A stretch of DNA of 64,000 nucleotides from Anaerococcus tetradius ATCC 35098 (GCF_000159095.1 NZ_GG666295.1:551292-615291); one strand, 5' to 3'. Counted from the first letter of the stretch, positions 1-9,694 are shown. The notes: a model not told the origin generated them from the sequence alone. Program-made: numbers and translations.

Positions 1-1222
1 TGTTAGCCCTTAGCTCACCTAACTCACTAGTTACTCTTTGATACATATTTTCGATTGGCTTTGTAACTTCGTCTAGGACAATGTAGGCCTCCTTACCCAT
101 GTGGTAAGCACCCTCATAAACTCCTAGGGATGAACCAAAAGAATCCATATCAGGATTGTTATGACCCATTATATAAATATCTGGAGATGATTGCATCATC
201 CTCTTTAAGGCTTGAGATATTACCCTAGATCTAACCTTACTGGTCTTTTCTATGGCCTTGGTCTTTCCACCGAAATACTCATAATTATCTTCAAGTTTTA
301 CTACCGCCTGATCTCCTCCACGAGATAGGGCTATGTCGACTGCTTCTCTCGAATCAGAATAAATATCAGAAGGCTTAGCTCCTGCTATACCAACTCCTAT
401 AGAAAGAGTTGGTGGAAGGCTATTACCCTTTTGGATATTTCTAACTTGATCAAGAATTGAAAACTTAGACTCATAGATTTTCCTATAATCTTGATATTCA
501 CTAATTACCATGAACCTGTCATTTTCATACTTGCGGATTATACCATCATATGTTTTGAAATATTCATTGATAACCCTGTCGATTTCTCCTAAAACAGCAG
601 GTCTATCAATTGATTGAGTTGCGTTTCTGATATCTTCGTAATTATCTATAAAGACTGAGTAGAAGACAAGTCTCTTATTCTTAAACAACTTTTTGATTGA
701 CTCATCATAAGTATTATCAATACCATAAAGAAAAGTCTGAGATTTACCATCTTCGTCATTGATTATAGTCTGATAATAAAACTGCAAGACTTTATCCTTG
801 ATGTTTATATTTCTAGGAGTCCTTAGACCATCTTCCTTAAAATCAAAATCAGCAAATTCTGGCAAGAAGTCTTCTATCTTATTTCCTACTATAGACTTAT
901 TGTCAAACAAGTCCCTAAAATAAGTATTGTGCCACTTGATTGTCCTATCGTCTTCTACGATAACAATAGGAAAAGGCATCTCGAATACTACGTTTTTGGT
1001 TATACTATCAAAAGAAACATTCATTTGATCGACATATGCTTGCAAATCATCCTTCTTCTTTTTGTTAATCTTAGTCAAAAAGAAGTAAAGAAGGATGCTG
1101 AGGATTATGGAAATAGAACCGATAATCTCGTTAAAATAAAATAAAACTATAGAAGCTATACTAGGAAGAGCCATTATAGCAATAATATTATTTAACCCTA
1201 CATACTCATCATTATTTTTCAT
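1..1222 (-). CDS. gdpP: Cyclic-di-AMP phosphodiesterase GdpP, C-terminal part beyond the left edge
   Basis: GdpP hydrolyses the second messenger c-di-AMP to pApA and sits in the membrane. About 407 codons are visible; the protein is normally about 650 residues, so the end of the DHH domain and the DHHA1 domain lie outside the window. Visible in order are two N-terminal membrane helices (residues about 12-50), a PAS-like region, a degenerate GGDEF domain (core YENDRF in place of GGDEF), and the start of the DHH phosphoesterase domain with GHNNPDMDSFG, where H354, D358 and D360 are predicted metal ligands. The start is ATG at 1222, preceded by AAAGGAGC and overlapping the end of yybS by 11 bases. 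The yybS-gdpP pairing is the usual one in Firmicutes. Family identity is strong. Confidence 0.93.
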   Translation of the reverse strand, partial: MKNNDEYVGLNNIIAIMALPSIASIVLFYFNEIIGSISIILSILLYFFLTKINKKKKDDLQAYVDQMNVSFDSITKNVVFEMPFPIVIVEDDRTIKWHNTYFRDLFDNKSIVGNKIEDFLPEFADFDFKEDGLRTPRNINIKDKVLQFYYQTIINDEDGKSQTFLYGIDNTYDESIKKLFKNKRLVFYSVFIDNYEDIRNATQSIDRPAVLGEIDRVINEYFKTYDGIIRKYENDRFMVISEYQDYRKIYESKFSILDQVRNIQKGNSLPPTLSIGVGIAGAKPSDIYSDSREAVDIALSRGGDQAVVKLEDNYEYFGGKTKAIEKTSKVRSRVISQALKRMMQSSPDIYIMGHNNPDMDSFGSSLGVYEGAYHMGKEAYIVLDEVTKPIENMYQRVTSELGELRAN

Positions 1223-2114
1223 TTAAGCTCCTTTTCTTTCTTATATCTAGTATTATATCAATAAATCCTAAAATCACGAAAAAAATTAGCAAGAATTGTA
1301 TTAAAATAATGACGAAAAACCACTGGAAGCCTCTGGATAAGGGAATATTAGATCTTGCAATCATATAATCATAAAGAGAAAATCCATTAAAAGCCAAAAG
1401 CTCTAGGAAAATCATAATAATATTTAAAGATGCATAGGTCATATTTAGCTTAAATAAATAAGAAAATCCATAAGCTAAAACACAAGTAAGTCCAATAATA
1501 AGAAGATCCTTATAGCTTATCCTTTGCTCATTTACCTTAGTCAAATCCTTAAAACCATCAAGTTTTATACTAGCATAATTTCTAATTAGTTTAAGGGCAA
1601 GCAAGGTATAAATAAAAGAAAAAAATGCAAAGATAGCTGGATATAGGCTAAGACTTGCCCTATAAATTTCTATATCCATCTTATAATCAATAGAAGATTC
1701 GACTAAAAGCTTGACTTGCCTAGCCAAACTATCGAAATCAACTTTTTCTTTCATTAGACCATATGTATAAAAACCTATCAAGACAAGGCTTATAAGAACA
1801 AAACTTGTAAGAATCTGTAGCTTATCACTTCTTATATACTTTATAGGAAGGGATAAGATTAGACATACTAAAAATATTGCAAGCGTAAGCATACAAGCTT
1901 CACTAAGACTCATATACATAAGTCCAAAAATCAAACTAGTAATTCCTAGTAAAATAAATTCGGCAAATCCATTCTTAAAGAGATAGATACTTAAAAGTAC
2001 AGGAGCAGTAGCCAGTATTAGTAAGGATATATTCGATGCGAATATAATAAGGCTTACTAGGGCACTCATAAAGACTAATTCAATAATCTTTCTCAAATTT
2101 TTATTAATTTCCAT
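1212..2114 (-). CDS. yybS: YybS family (DUF2232) polytopic membrane protein
   Basis: This is a 300-residue, very hydrophobic protein with about eight membrane segments and few charged loops apart from a central stretch near residues 120-150. In many Firmicutes a DUF2232 protein of this size is encoded directly before gdpP, and that position together with the membrane profile supports the name. Its biochemical role is not established. It starts at ATG 2114 after AAAGGAAT and ends inside the gdpP ribosome binding site region, so the two genes are probably translationally coupled. A TATAAT-like -10 near 2182-2187 could serve the pair, but no good -35 is visible. Confidence 0.75.
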   Translation of the reverse strand: MEINKNLRKIIELVFMSALVSLIIFASNISLLILATAPVLLSIYLFKNGFAEFILLGITSLIFGLMYMSLSEACMLTLAIFLVCLILSLPIKYIRSDKLQILTSFVLISLVLIGFYTYGLMKEKVDFDSLARQVKLLVESSIDYKMDIEIYRASLSLYPAIFAFFSFIYTLLALKLIRNYASIKLDGFKDLTKVNEQRISYKDLLIIGLTCVLAYGFSYLFKLNMTYASLNIIMIFLELLAFNGFSLYDYMIARSNIPLSRGFQWFFVIILIQFLLIFFVILGFIDIILDIRKKRSLNEK

Positions 2115-2256
2115 AAAATTCCTTTCACTTAATAAAAAAAATTAAGCTATAAATATTTTACTACTTCTTTCTCTTTACTCAATTATACAAACTTTAAATG
2201 ATAGATAATAAGAAGGCTCCATAAATTTCTCAAATTAAAAAGTATTTACTAAATAT

Positions 2257-2291
2257 GATGTAATTATATAAGCAATAAGTATAATATCCTT
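2257..2291 (+). promoter_or_regulatory. Promoter giving a probable leaderless mRNA for the metallophosphoesterase
   Basis: A perfect TATAAT lies at 2280-2285, exactly seven bases before the A of the only usable ATG (2292). Transcription would therefore start at or within a base of the start codon. No Shine-Dalgarno sequence is present, there is an in-frame TGA at 2256, and no alternative start codon precedes the first catalytic motif. The -35 region (2257-2262, GATGTA) is poor. Confidence 0.4.
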
Positions 2292-4448
2292 ATGACCAGA
2301 TTAAATAATATTAATAATAAATCTATAACAGATTTTGATATATCAATTATTTCAGATCCCCATGTCTTGGCAAGAGAGCTCATTGGCCCTAGCGAAAGAT
2401 TTATTAAAGAACTTAAAGTAGAAAGGAAATTAGTCGTAGAAAGCGAGGCCCTTTTTAAGAGGGCTTTGGAAATTGTCGACAGGGCAAATAGTAAGTTTCT
2501 AATTCTTCCGGGAGATTTGGCAAAAGAAGGAGAATACAAGTCGCATCAACTAGTTGCTACTTACCTTAAAGCTTGGAAGGATAAAGACCCTGATAGAAAA
2601 GTCCTAATGATTCCTGGCAATCATGACTTAAATAACCACAGAGCCTTTGATTTCTCCAAGGATAAACCTGCAAGAAGTGTAAGTCCCAGAGAGTTTGAAC
2701 AAATCTATGATTTTGTCTATGATGATGATTCCATCTTAGAATTTTATAGGGATAGCCTAATTTTTAAAAATTATTTGGATAGGATAAACAAGCAATATGG
2801 GAGAGCTGACCAATACTCCTACTATGCCCAAGGGTATTTTTCATACCTTGCTCGCATAAAAAAAGAACATCTTAATGACAATGGCGTTTCTATTATTATG
2901 CTTGATACTTCTATTTACTCGGCAGATTCTGAGGAAAAGCACAGGGATGACAGGGAAAACATTCCAGGATCAATCAACATAGAGATGCTCAGATGGGTCA
3001 TTAAAAAAATTGATGAAGCCAAAGAAAGAAAGGATATGGTAGTTGTAGTAGCCCACCATGCTTTCTTGCCTAATTTTAGAAATCAAGAACTGGCCTTCTC
3101 TCCTTTTATCATCAAGGAGTGGAGGGATAAATTTACTGATGAAGACCCTAGGATTAATCAAAAAACTCCGATTGAAATATTGGCGGATTGTGGCGTTAAG
3201 TTTATATTTACAGGCCATCTTCATGAAAACGGAACCGCCAAGTACACTAGCGAAGAAAATAATACAATCTATGATATCCAAACCGGTTCTACTATAACCT
3301 ACCCACTTCCTATAAGGCACCTTCTTATTCATAATAATACATCAACAGACAAGGCCTTTTCGATTTATGTTACGACCGAACTGATTGATAGTTTTTCTTA
3401 TACTGATCATTTTGGTCAAGTCCACGAGGTAGATGATGCCATAGTCCACACCATGACCAACCAATTAAGCCTTAGGGATGTGATTCACAATTATATAAGG
3501 ATTCAAGCCAACAACCCTTTTTTTGATAAGATAAGTTTTAAAAAAGAGCTTATAGATAGCCTAAAGGCAAGAACTGGCGAAGACATTCCCTATAACAACT
3601 ACATGAACAAAGTAGTCTTTCCTATGATTGCCGATTACTTTCCAATTTATAGTAAGTATGTAGGAAGAATCGTAATAAGCAATCTCAACTATAATTATGA
3701 ATTTAGAATCAAGGCTTTGATGAATACCTTGTTTATTAAAGCTACAAGTATAGAAGATGCAATTGATGAAATCCTTGGTCAAGCAGAAAAGGTCCTTACT
3801 CCACATTTCCTTATTTCATCTATGGATAAAATTACTGAGAAGATTTTTGCTATGCCCATAGATGATGAAGGCCATACTTTTTATGATTTTGCCAACTATA
3901 TCTACCAATATAGGTCAACAACAAATGAGAAAAAACCTCCTTTTGTTGAAAAAATGATAGAAAATATTAATGATCCGTCATATGATTTTGTTGATGCTAT
4001 ACTTGATTACGCAAAAGATGAGATAAATGAGACATTCGATGTAGTTTCTTCTTCTATAAAACTTGAAAAAGATGGCTCAAAACAGAAATTTTTTGATAGC
4101 TTAGTCCAAACAAAGGGACTTCCAGTTAACCTAGCCTACAAACATTTGGTAAGGAAAGTCAATACCCTAAGAGATCTCCTCGACTATTTTTCAATATTTA
4201 TAACCAAAAAACCCAAAATTACAGGAGTAGACCTTGCCAAAAGCCTAGCCAACAATAAACTTATTAGGCAGGCAAAGATGAATATATCAAATAAAATGTT
4301 CGGTCAAGCTTCCTTTAGAGTTTCTATCCTAGCCCTAATAGGAGAAATGAATGAGGGGATGAAAACAATCTATCAAAATGCCGACCTAAATGAAGTCGAC
4401 CACTATTTTAACTATATAGAATACGATGATACAAATAGTAAAAAATAA
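2292..4448 (+). CDS. Large calcineurin-like metallophosphoesterase
   Basis: A 718-residue protein whose first 320 residues carry the full dinuclear metallophosphoesterase signature: SDPH (D22, H24), GD (D75), GNHD (N110, H111), AHH (H255, H256) and GHLH (H309, H311). The remaining 400 residues are a helical region with no recognised domain. No signal peptide or membrane helix is seen, so it is probably cytoplasmic. Related large enzymes occur in streptococci and other Firmicutes, mostly uncharacterised; substrate is unknown. It stands alone, divergent from yybS-gdpP and convergent with the DUF1846 gene, with a shared hairpin terminator between. The start lacks a ribosome binding site (see the leaderless promoter entry). 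Confidence 0.82.
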   Translation: MTRLNNINNKSITDFDISIISDPHVLARELIGPSERFIKELKVERKLVVESEALFKRALEIVDRANSKFLILPGDLAKEGEYKSHQLVATYLKAWKDKDPDRKVLMIPGNHDLNNHRAFDFSKDKPARSVSPREFEQIYDFVYDDDSILEFYRDSLIFKNYLDRINKQYGRADQYSYYAQGYFSYLARIKKEHLNDNGVSIIMLDTSIYSADSEEKHRDDRENIPGSINIEMLRWVIKKIDEAKERKDMVVVVAHHAFLPNFRNQELAFSPFIIKEWRDKFTDEDPRINQKTPIEILADCGVKFIFTGHLHENGTAKYTSEENNTIYDIQTGSTITYPLPIRHLLIHNNTSTDKAFSIYVTTELIDSFSYTDHFGQVHEVDDAIVHTMTNQLSLRDVIHNYIRIQANNPFFDKISFKKELIDSLKARTGEDIPYNNYMNKVVFPMIADYFPIYSKYVGRIVISNLNYNYEFRIKALMNTLFIKATSIEDAIDEILGQAEKVLTPHFLISSMDKITEKIFAMPIDDEGHTFYDFANYIYQYRSTTNEKKPPFVEKMIENINDPSYDFVDAILDYAKDEINETFDVVSSSIKLEKDGSKQKFFDSLVQTKGLPVNLAYKHLVRKVNTLRDLLDYFSIFITKKPKITGVDLAKSLANNKLIRQAKMNISNKMFGQASFRVSILALIGEMNEGMKTIYQNADLNEVDHYFNYIEYDDTNSKK

Positions 4449-4460
4449 ATTTTCCATTAA

Positions 4461-4486
4461 AAAAGGAGCGTAAAGCTCCTTTTTTT
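4461..4486. terminator. Bidirectional intrinsic terminator
   Basis: The hairpin AAAAGGAGC-GTAAA-GCTCCTTTT is followed by T on the plus strand and by T on the minus strand through its A flank. It lies between two convergent genes and can end both. Confidence 0.85.
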
Positions 4487-5960
4487 AATATTCATAATCA
4501 TCATGGTGTAAGATTGGGTCTTGGGTAAAGTTTAGGCCAAGTTTTCTTAGCATGGACCTTTGTGAGTCACTTAAAATTACAGTTGAATGGGCATCAAGTC
4601 CCCTTAACTTAGTAATTTGCTTCATTGCCATGTGACTTAGAGGATTGGTTGTTGCTGAAATTGATAGGGCTATGAGCATCTCATTTGCTGTTAGTGAGGT
4701 TTCAACTCCTCCAAGGGACTTGGTCTTTAGATTTGATACTGGCTCTATAATATGAGGTGATATTAGAAGGATATCATCATCGAGATTACCCAATTTTTTT
4801 AGGGCATTTAGAATGCAAGCTGATGGAGCAGATAGGAGGTCAGATTTTTTGCCAGTAATAATCTCACCATCTTCTAGTCTTATAGCAAAGGCTTCAGTCT
4901 TATTTGCTTTAGCTTTTTCTCTAGCCTTAACTGCAACAGTCCTATCTAAAGGAGTGATTCCAAGTTGGCTCATTAGCATCTCGATTTTTTCTACTGCATG
5001 GTAGCTTTCTTTGGCATATCTATAATCAATAAGAGTATTGTAATATCTTCTAATTATCTCTTCCTTGCTAGCACGACTTACACCTTCTTGATCTTCTATG
5101 CAAAAGCCTGCCATATTTACACCCATATCAGTTGGTGATTTGTAAGGGCAAGCCCCCATGATTTTTTCGAACATCTTCTTTAGTATTGGGAAAGCTTCGA
5201 CATCCCTGTTGTAATTTACAGCAAGTTCTCCATAGGCATCAAGATGATATGGATCTATCATATTTACGTCATCAAGATTTGCTGTGGCAGCTTCATATGC
5301 CATGTTTACAGGATGTTTTAGGGCGATATTCCAAATTGGGAAGGTTTCAAATTTGGCATAGCCTGCATTTATTCCTGCCTCATGATCAAGGTACATTTGT
5401 GATAGGCAAGTTGCCATTTTTCCTGAACCTGGACCAGGTCCTGTGATTACTACAAGGGGTCTTGTAGTAACTAGTCTTTCATTTCTTCCAAAACCATCCT
5501 TGGATATAATATGGTCAATATTATTTGGATATCCCTCAATATTATAGGTTTTATAGTTTGGGATATTTAGATTGTCCAAGTATTGTTGAAACTTAATAGC
5601 CTTGGCTTGATTATCAAATTGGGTAATTATTATACCACTTACTTTGAAACCGAAATCTTCAAAGGCTTGTTTTAGTCTTATGCTCTCTTGGTCATAAGAT
5701 GTCTCATTGTCACCTCTGATTTTATTGTTTTCGATGTCATTAGCATTTACAGTTATGATTATCTCTGCCTTATCCTTCAAATTATTGAGCATTCTCAACT
5801 TAGAATCTGGCAAAAATCCAGGCAAGACCCTTGATGCATGAGCATCATCAAAGAGCTTTCCTCCAAATTCCAAATAGAGTTTGTCAAAGTGCGAAATTCT
5901 CTCTTCAATTTTTTCAGACTGCAATTTTATATATTTATCATTATTAAAAGCTTCTTTCAT
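4485..5960 (-). CDS. DUF1846 family protein
   Basis: A 491-residue protein of the DUF1846 family, widespread in Firmicutes and lactobacilli and without an agreed function. It has a P-loop-like segment VITGPGPGSGKMATCLSQ near residue 170, which suggests nucleotide or phosphate binding, followed by conserved blocks such as FPIWNI and DMGVNMAG. No membrane or signal sequence is seen. An upstream in-frame ATG at 5972 is rejected because it overlaps the ribosome binding site; GGAGG lies five bases before ATG 5960. It appears monocistronic, with its own promoter and a shared terminator. Confidence 0.85.
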   Translation of the reverse strand: MKEAFNNDKYIKLQSEKIEERISHFDKLYLEFGGKLFDDAHASRVLPGFLPDSKLRMLNNLKDKAEIIITVNANDIENNKIRGDNETSYDQESIRLKQAFEDFGFKVSGIIITQFDNQAKAIKFQQYLDNLNIPNYKTYNIEGYPNNIDHIISKDGFGRNERLVTTRPLVVITGPGPGSGKMATCLSQMYLDHEAGINAGYAKFETFPIWNIALKHPVNMAYEAATANLDDVNMIDPYHLDAYGELAVNYNRDVEAFPILKKMFEKIMGACPYKSPTDMGVNMAGFCIEDQEGVSRASKEEIIRRYYNTLIDYRYAKESYHAVEKIEMLMSQLGITPLDRTVAVKAREKAKANKTEAFAIRLEDGEIITGKKSDLLSAPSACILNALKKLGNLDDDILLISPHIIEPVSNLKTKSLGGVETSLTANEMLIALSISATTNPLSHMAMKQITKLRGLDAHSTVILSDSQRSMLRKLGLNFTQDPILHHDDYEY

Positions 5961-5985
5961 ATTGACCTCCAATCATTATCTAAGT

Positions 5986-6013
5986 ATTATACCAAGATTT
6001 TATAAGATGAAAA
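5986..6013 (-). promoter_or_regulatory. Promoter of the DUF1846 gene
   Basis: On the minus strand, TTTTCA is followed by a 16-base spacer and TATAAT, with a TGG directly before the -10 (extended -10 form). The ribosome binding site follows about 20 bases later. The rest of the gap up to 6223 shows only AT-rich sequence and a weak TAAGG/CCTTA hairpin near 6058-6076. Confidence 0.6.
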
Positions 6014-6223
6014 GATGCTAAAAAAATTTTTTATTAGGCTTAGCTAATTTTATTTTCTAAGGGCAAAAGTCCTTAAATACCAACATTTACTAAATGTTTT
6101 ATGAAAAGATTTCTCGATGTTTTTAAAAAAATTCTCAATTAGCCTTTCCATGACCTAAGTATTCTACTTACTTTCTGACTTAAAATAATCTTGGATTTTT
6201 CTTTTATTTAATCTATCCAACCC

Positions 6224-6247
6224 AAAAAAGAGACAGATTTCTGCCTC
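6224..6247 (-). terminator. Intrinsic terminator of the apbE run
   Basis: Read on the minus strand, GAGGCAGA pairs with TCTGTCTC across a short loop (one G-T pair) and is followed by six T. It lies 13 bases after the apbE stop codon. Confidence 0.8.
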
Positions 6248-6259
6248 CTTTATTTTTTC

Positions 6260-7429
6260 TTATTCATCTTCCATTGCCTTCCAGCCGTCTGTCTTAAATT
6301 CGTTTCCTTCTGGGTCTATCCAATAAGCTTCTACCTTATTTTCCCTTGCCTTCTTTAGACCTGTTTCATGATCTATTATAAAGAAATATGTGGATAAACT
6401 ATCAGCTAGGGAGATACTGTCAGCTTGTACTGAAACTGACTTCCATCTAGTAGAAGGATATCTTGTGGCAGGGTCGATTATATGGTGATAATTCTTGCCA
6501 TTTACTGTGAAAAATCTTTGATAGTCACCACTGGTTACGACTGATGTATTTTTAACTGAAACTATAGAAGAATATGGCTTATCTTTTTGGTCCAAGAAGG
6601 GATTTTGGACTGCAATTTTCCAGAGACCTTGGCTGTTGTTTGGGTTATCTCCAATAATAACATCATCTCCACCTACAGAGATTATCCCCTTAGTAAAGCC
6701 AGCTTCTTTGAGTTTTTTTGCTATTTTTTCAGTAGCAAAACCCTTACCTATAGCTCCTATGTCGATTTGTACATCTGGGTCTTTTATATAAACTGTAGAG
6801 TTTTTCTTATCTATTACTATAGAATTTATATCTTTATGATTTGCCTTTTCTGTAAGTTCTTTTTCACTTGGGATGGCAGCCTTTTCAGGATGATCTATGG
6901 ACATTTCCCTATATTGATGCCACAAACCTAATAAGGAACCCATAGCTATGTTGATAGTTCCACCAGTTAGGTCATATATCTTTTCAGAATATTCTATCAA
7001 TTCGATAATTTCAGGGTCTACCTTAACAGGTTCTATACCCGCCTTATCGTTTATTGTTCTAAAGTTGTTAACTCCATCAAAACTATCGTAAGAATTGTAA
7101 AGCTTGTTGTATCTATCAAGTTCCTTTTCCAAAAGCTTGCAATGCTTATCGAAACTTTTCTTATCCTTAGAGTAGGTAAGTATAGTTGTAACAGTATCGA
7201 AATATTCATAGTAGGTCTTATCTAGTTTTGGAAGCTCTTCTGAGTCATCTAAATCTACGTCGATTTCATTCTCATCTGACTTATCATCCTCGGCGTCCTT
7301 TTGGTCTTCTGCTTGACTAACTTGATTGGACTTTACTTCTTCTTTAGTTTCCTTATCCTTTGATCCATTGGCACAAGCTGCTAATAAGAAAGCCATAGCC
7401 AAGGGGTAAAATATCTTCTTTAATCTCAT
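6260..7429 (-). CDS. apbE: FAD:protein FMN transferase ApbE, lipoprotein
   Basis: ApbE uses FAD to attach FMN covalently to threonines of secreted or membrane redox proteins. The N-terminus is a lipoprotein signal with LLAAC (lipidated Cys19), followed by an acidic linker to about residue 75, so the enzyme is anchored outside the membrane. Family motifs follow: GGTINIAMG, DIGAIGKGFA, SVGGD, TSGDYQRFF, HHIIDPATRYPS and LADSLSTYF. The usual DPxTGxP is DPATRYP here, with Arg in place of Gly. The start overlaps the stop of the upstream gene as ATGA. The expected substrates in this window are RnfG and RnfD at 43.6-45.2 kb. Confidence 0.93.
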   Translation of the reverse strand: MRLKKIFYPLAMAFLLAACANGSKDKETKEEVKSNQVSQAEDQKDAEDDKSDENEIDVDLDDSEELPKLDKTYYEYFDTVTTILTYSKDKKSFDKHCKLLEKELDRYNKLYNSYDSFDGVNNFRTINDKAGIEPVKVDPEIIELIEYSEKIYDLTGGTINIAMGSLLGLWHQYREMSIDHPEKAAIPSEKELTEKANHKDINSIVIDKKNSTVYIKDPDVQIDIGAIGKGFATEKIAKKLKEAGFTKGIISVGGDDVIIGDNPNNSQGLWKIAVQNPFLDQKDKPYSSIVSVKNTSVVTSGDYQRFFTVNGKNYHHIIDPATRYPSTRWKSVSVQADSISLADSLSTYFFIIDHETGLKKARENKVEAYWIDPEGNEFKTDGWKAMEDE

Positions 7430-7893
7430 AATCTGTTTATATTAATTGTCTCCATATCCTTATTAACTGGGATTGATTCCTCAAGGGCCCAATTTAGCAA
7501 TATATCCGCTGCTGCCTTATCTCTAAATTCATTCCAAACACCTTCAAGACCTTCTTCATAGACTATATCGAGAAATTCCTCTCTAGGAGCAATTCCTTCA
7601 TAGTTATCTTGGAAGTTATCTCTTTGTTGCTTGTTTAGGCTTGCCACAAAGGCTTCTCTAAGTCTTTGCTCGTCGAGCTCATCGGCTGTTGGCAATAGCA
7701 AATAATTTTCCACATCTTGATCTATATCTATATAATTTTCCTCAATATCTTCAGGTGTTTGAATCTCCTTGTTTATCCTAATAAAATCTAAAGATTCTGT
7801 ATTTAACCACATATTCTTTAGATATGAGTCTTCATCTATCAAGGTCCATTTTTCGACAAGCCATGATAGATTAATTGGTTTTCTAACTTTCAT
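7426..7893 (-). CDS. UPF0158-like acidic protein
   Basis: A 155-residue acidic, soluble protein. Its layout resembles the UPF0158 family: an N-terminal part with a tryptophan-bearing strand, then ID-rich sequence, RLREAFV, a helix, and the C-terminal GLEGVWNEFRDKAAADIL block, comparable to the family's EDEWYEFRDEA block. Function is unknown. It starts at ATG 7893 after GAGG, overlaps the end of glgB by 11 bases, and overlaps apbE by 4, so it belongs to this run. The match is by eye and moderate. Confidence 0.55.
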   Translation of the reverse strand: MKVRKPINLSWLVEKWTLIDEDSYLKNMWLNTESLDFIRINKEIQTPEDIEENYIDIDQDVENYLLLPTADELDEQRLREAFVASLNKQQRDNFQDNYEGIAPREEFLDIVYEEGLEGVWNEFRDKAAADILLNWALEESIPVNKDMETININRL

Positions 7894-9694
7894 ATTTCCT
7901 CACTCTTAATACGAGAGCCTCATATTCCCAAAGCTCTACTACTAAATTATTTCCTTTCTCTATTCTAATATTTCTCTTTTCCCATCTACTTCCACCATAA
8001 CTTTCGGATAAGGAATCTATTACTTCTACAAATTCTAAATCCTCATCATAGTAAATGTGATAAGCGTTCTTGTAGGTGTTAGTCATATTTAAAACTACAA
8101 GGAATCTATCATCCCCCGCCCTTCTTTCGTAGGCAAAGACAGAATTGATATTATCATCTACAACCTTCCAAGTAAAGCCTTCACCCTCATAATCTTTCTC
8201 GAAAAAGGCCTTTTCATCCTTGTAGAGTTTGTTTAAGTCTTTTATAAATCTATGGAAATCATCGTGAACTGGGAATTTTAATATATCCCAATTTATTGAA
8301 GCATTTTCATTCCATTCATCAAAGGTTGCTATTTCATTACCCATAAAGTTTAGCTTTTTACCAGGGTGGGTCATCTGGTAAGTGTAGAGGAGCTTGAGCT
8401 GTTTGAATTTTTCCTCATAAGAGCCACTCATCTTATTAATCATTGCTCCCTTGAGATGAACTACCTCATCGTGACTTAATGGCAGAATAAATCTCTCATT
8501 GTAGAAATAAAACATAGAAAAATTAATTTTGCCTTGATAGTCTATCCTATTGATGGAGTCTGTCTTAAAATATCTTAGGGTATCATTCATCCAACCTAAA
8601 TCCCACTTATAATCAAAACCAAGTCCGCCATCTTCGACTTTTCCTGTTACTAGCGGATAGTCAGAAGAATCTTCTGCTATAAGCATGACGTCTGGGTGGG
8701 CCTTGTGGATTGTTTCGTTAAGATCTTTTATGAAATTAATATTATCATAGTGGACTCCACGATACTTGTTGCCATTGTAGTGGATCATGTAGCTAACTGC
8801 ATCAATTCTTATTCCATCGAAATGGAAATTTTCAATCCAATAAGAAAAGGCAGATTTCATAAAGCTTCTTACATGACCTTTAGAATAATCAAAATTATTT
8901 GAGCCCCACTCAGAATACTTCAAGTCTGGATAGATTGACTCATACATACCAGTTCCATCGAAGTGGTTAAGGCCAAAATAGTCGCTTGCAAAATGGACTG
9001 CTACCATATCGAGGATAACTCCTATGCCATTTTGATGGAGGATGTCGACAAACTTCTTTAGGTCGACTGGGCTTCCAAACCTAGAGCTTGTAGCGAAAAA
9101 TCCGCTCGATTGATAGCCCCAGGATGGGTAGTAAGGATATTCTGTAATAGGCATGATTTCAACGTGGGTATAGTTCATTTCCTTAACATAAGCTACTAGT
9201 TTGTCAACTATATCTAAGAAGTTTACACTATTTCCATATCTAAGCCAGCTACCTATGTGAATTTCATAAATATTTAAGGGCTTATCAAAATTCTTATCCC
9301 TATTTTTTATGAAGTCATAATCATTAAAATCGTAAGTATCATCTGTGATAATACTTGCAAAATCACCTTCTTTGTCCATAGCCCTAGCAAAAGGATCTGC
9401 TTTTTCTACGAAATTTCCCTCATGGTTAATGACATATTTATAATAATCACCAACTTTAGCCTTTAATTTGGTGAAAAAATAGCCATATTTGAAATTTTTA
9501 GTCATCTTGATATTTTCCCAAGATGTAAAATCTCCTTTAATAAAAACTTCATTAGCATTTGGTGCAAGGACCCTAAATATATAATATCCGCCCCCATCAT
9601 CATGGGCACCCCAAATATCAGCTCCCATAGACGAATGGCCACTTAAATAACTTTCTATAAAAGCATAATCAGTTTCAATTATATCAACCTTCAT
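7883..9694 (-). CDS. glgB: 1,4-alpha-glucan branching enzyme (GH13)
   Basis: It transfers alpha-1,4 glucan segments to make alpha-1,6 branches in glycogen. An N-terminal carbohydrate-binding (CBM48) domain covers about residues 25-110 and is followed by the GH13 barrel. Catalytic regions are visible: DMVAVHF (region I), GIRIDAVSYM with the nucleophile Asp (region II), MLIAEDSS with the acid/base Glu (region III) and LPLSHDEVVH (region IV). The length of 603 residues is typical. A TTG at 9706 is possible but ATG 9694, with AGGA just upstream, fits better; it overlaps the udk stop by 11 bases. No other glycogen gene lies in the window, which is unusual for glgB. Confidence 0.92.
   Translation of the reverse strand: MKVDIIETDYAFIESYLSGHSSMGADIWGAHDDGGGYYIFRVLAPNANEVFIKGDFTSWENIKMTKNFKYGYFFTKLKAKVGDYYKYVINHEGNFVEKADPFARAMDKEGDFASIITDDTYDFNDYDFIKNRDKNFDKPLNIYEIHIGSWLRYGNSVNFLDIVDKLVAYVKEMNYTHVEIMPITEYPYYPSWGYQSSGFFATSSRFGSPVDLKKFVDILHQNGIGVILDMVAVHFASDYFGLNHFDGTGMYESIYPDLKYSEWGSNNFDYSKGHVRSFMKSAFSYWIENFHFDGIRIDAVSYMIHYNGNKYRGVHYDNINFIKDLNETIHKAHPDVMLIAEDSSDYPLVTGKVEDGGLGFDYKWDLGWMNDTLRYFKTDSINRIDYQGKINFSMFYFYNERFILPLSHDEVVHLKGAMINKMSGSYEEKFKQLKLLYTYQMTHPGKKLNFMGNEIATFDEWNENASINWDILKFPVHDDFHRFIKDLNKLYKDEKAFFEKDYEGEGFTWKVVDDNINSVFAYERRAGDDRFLVVLNMTNTYKNAYHIYYDEDLEFVEVIDSLSESYGGSRWEKRNIRIEKGNNLVVELWEYEALVLRVRKYES

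Noticed and set aside
2264..3806. Several open frames opposite or across the metallophosphoesterase gene
   Set aside because: They lie inside a gene with a full catalytic signature, lack ribosome binding sites and show no recognisable domains.
5961..5972. An earlier ATG for the DUF1846 gene
   Set aside because: It overlaps the GGAGG ribosome binding site of the start at 5960.
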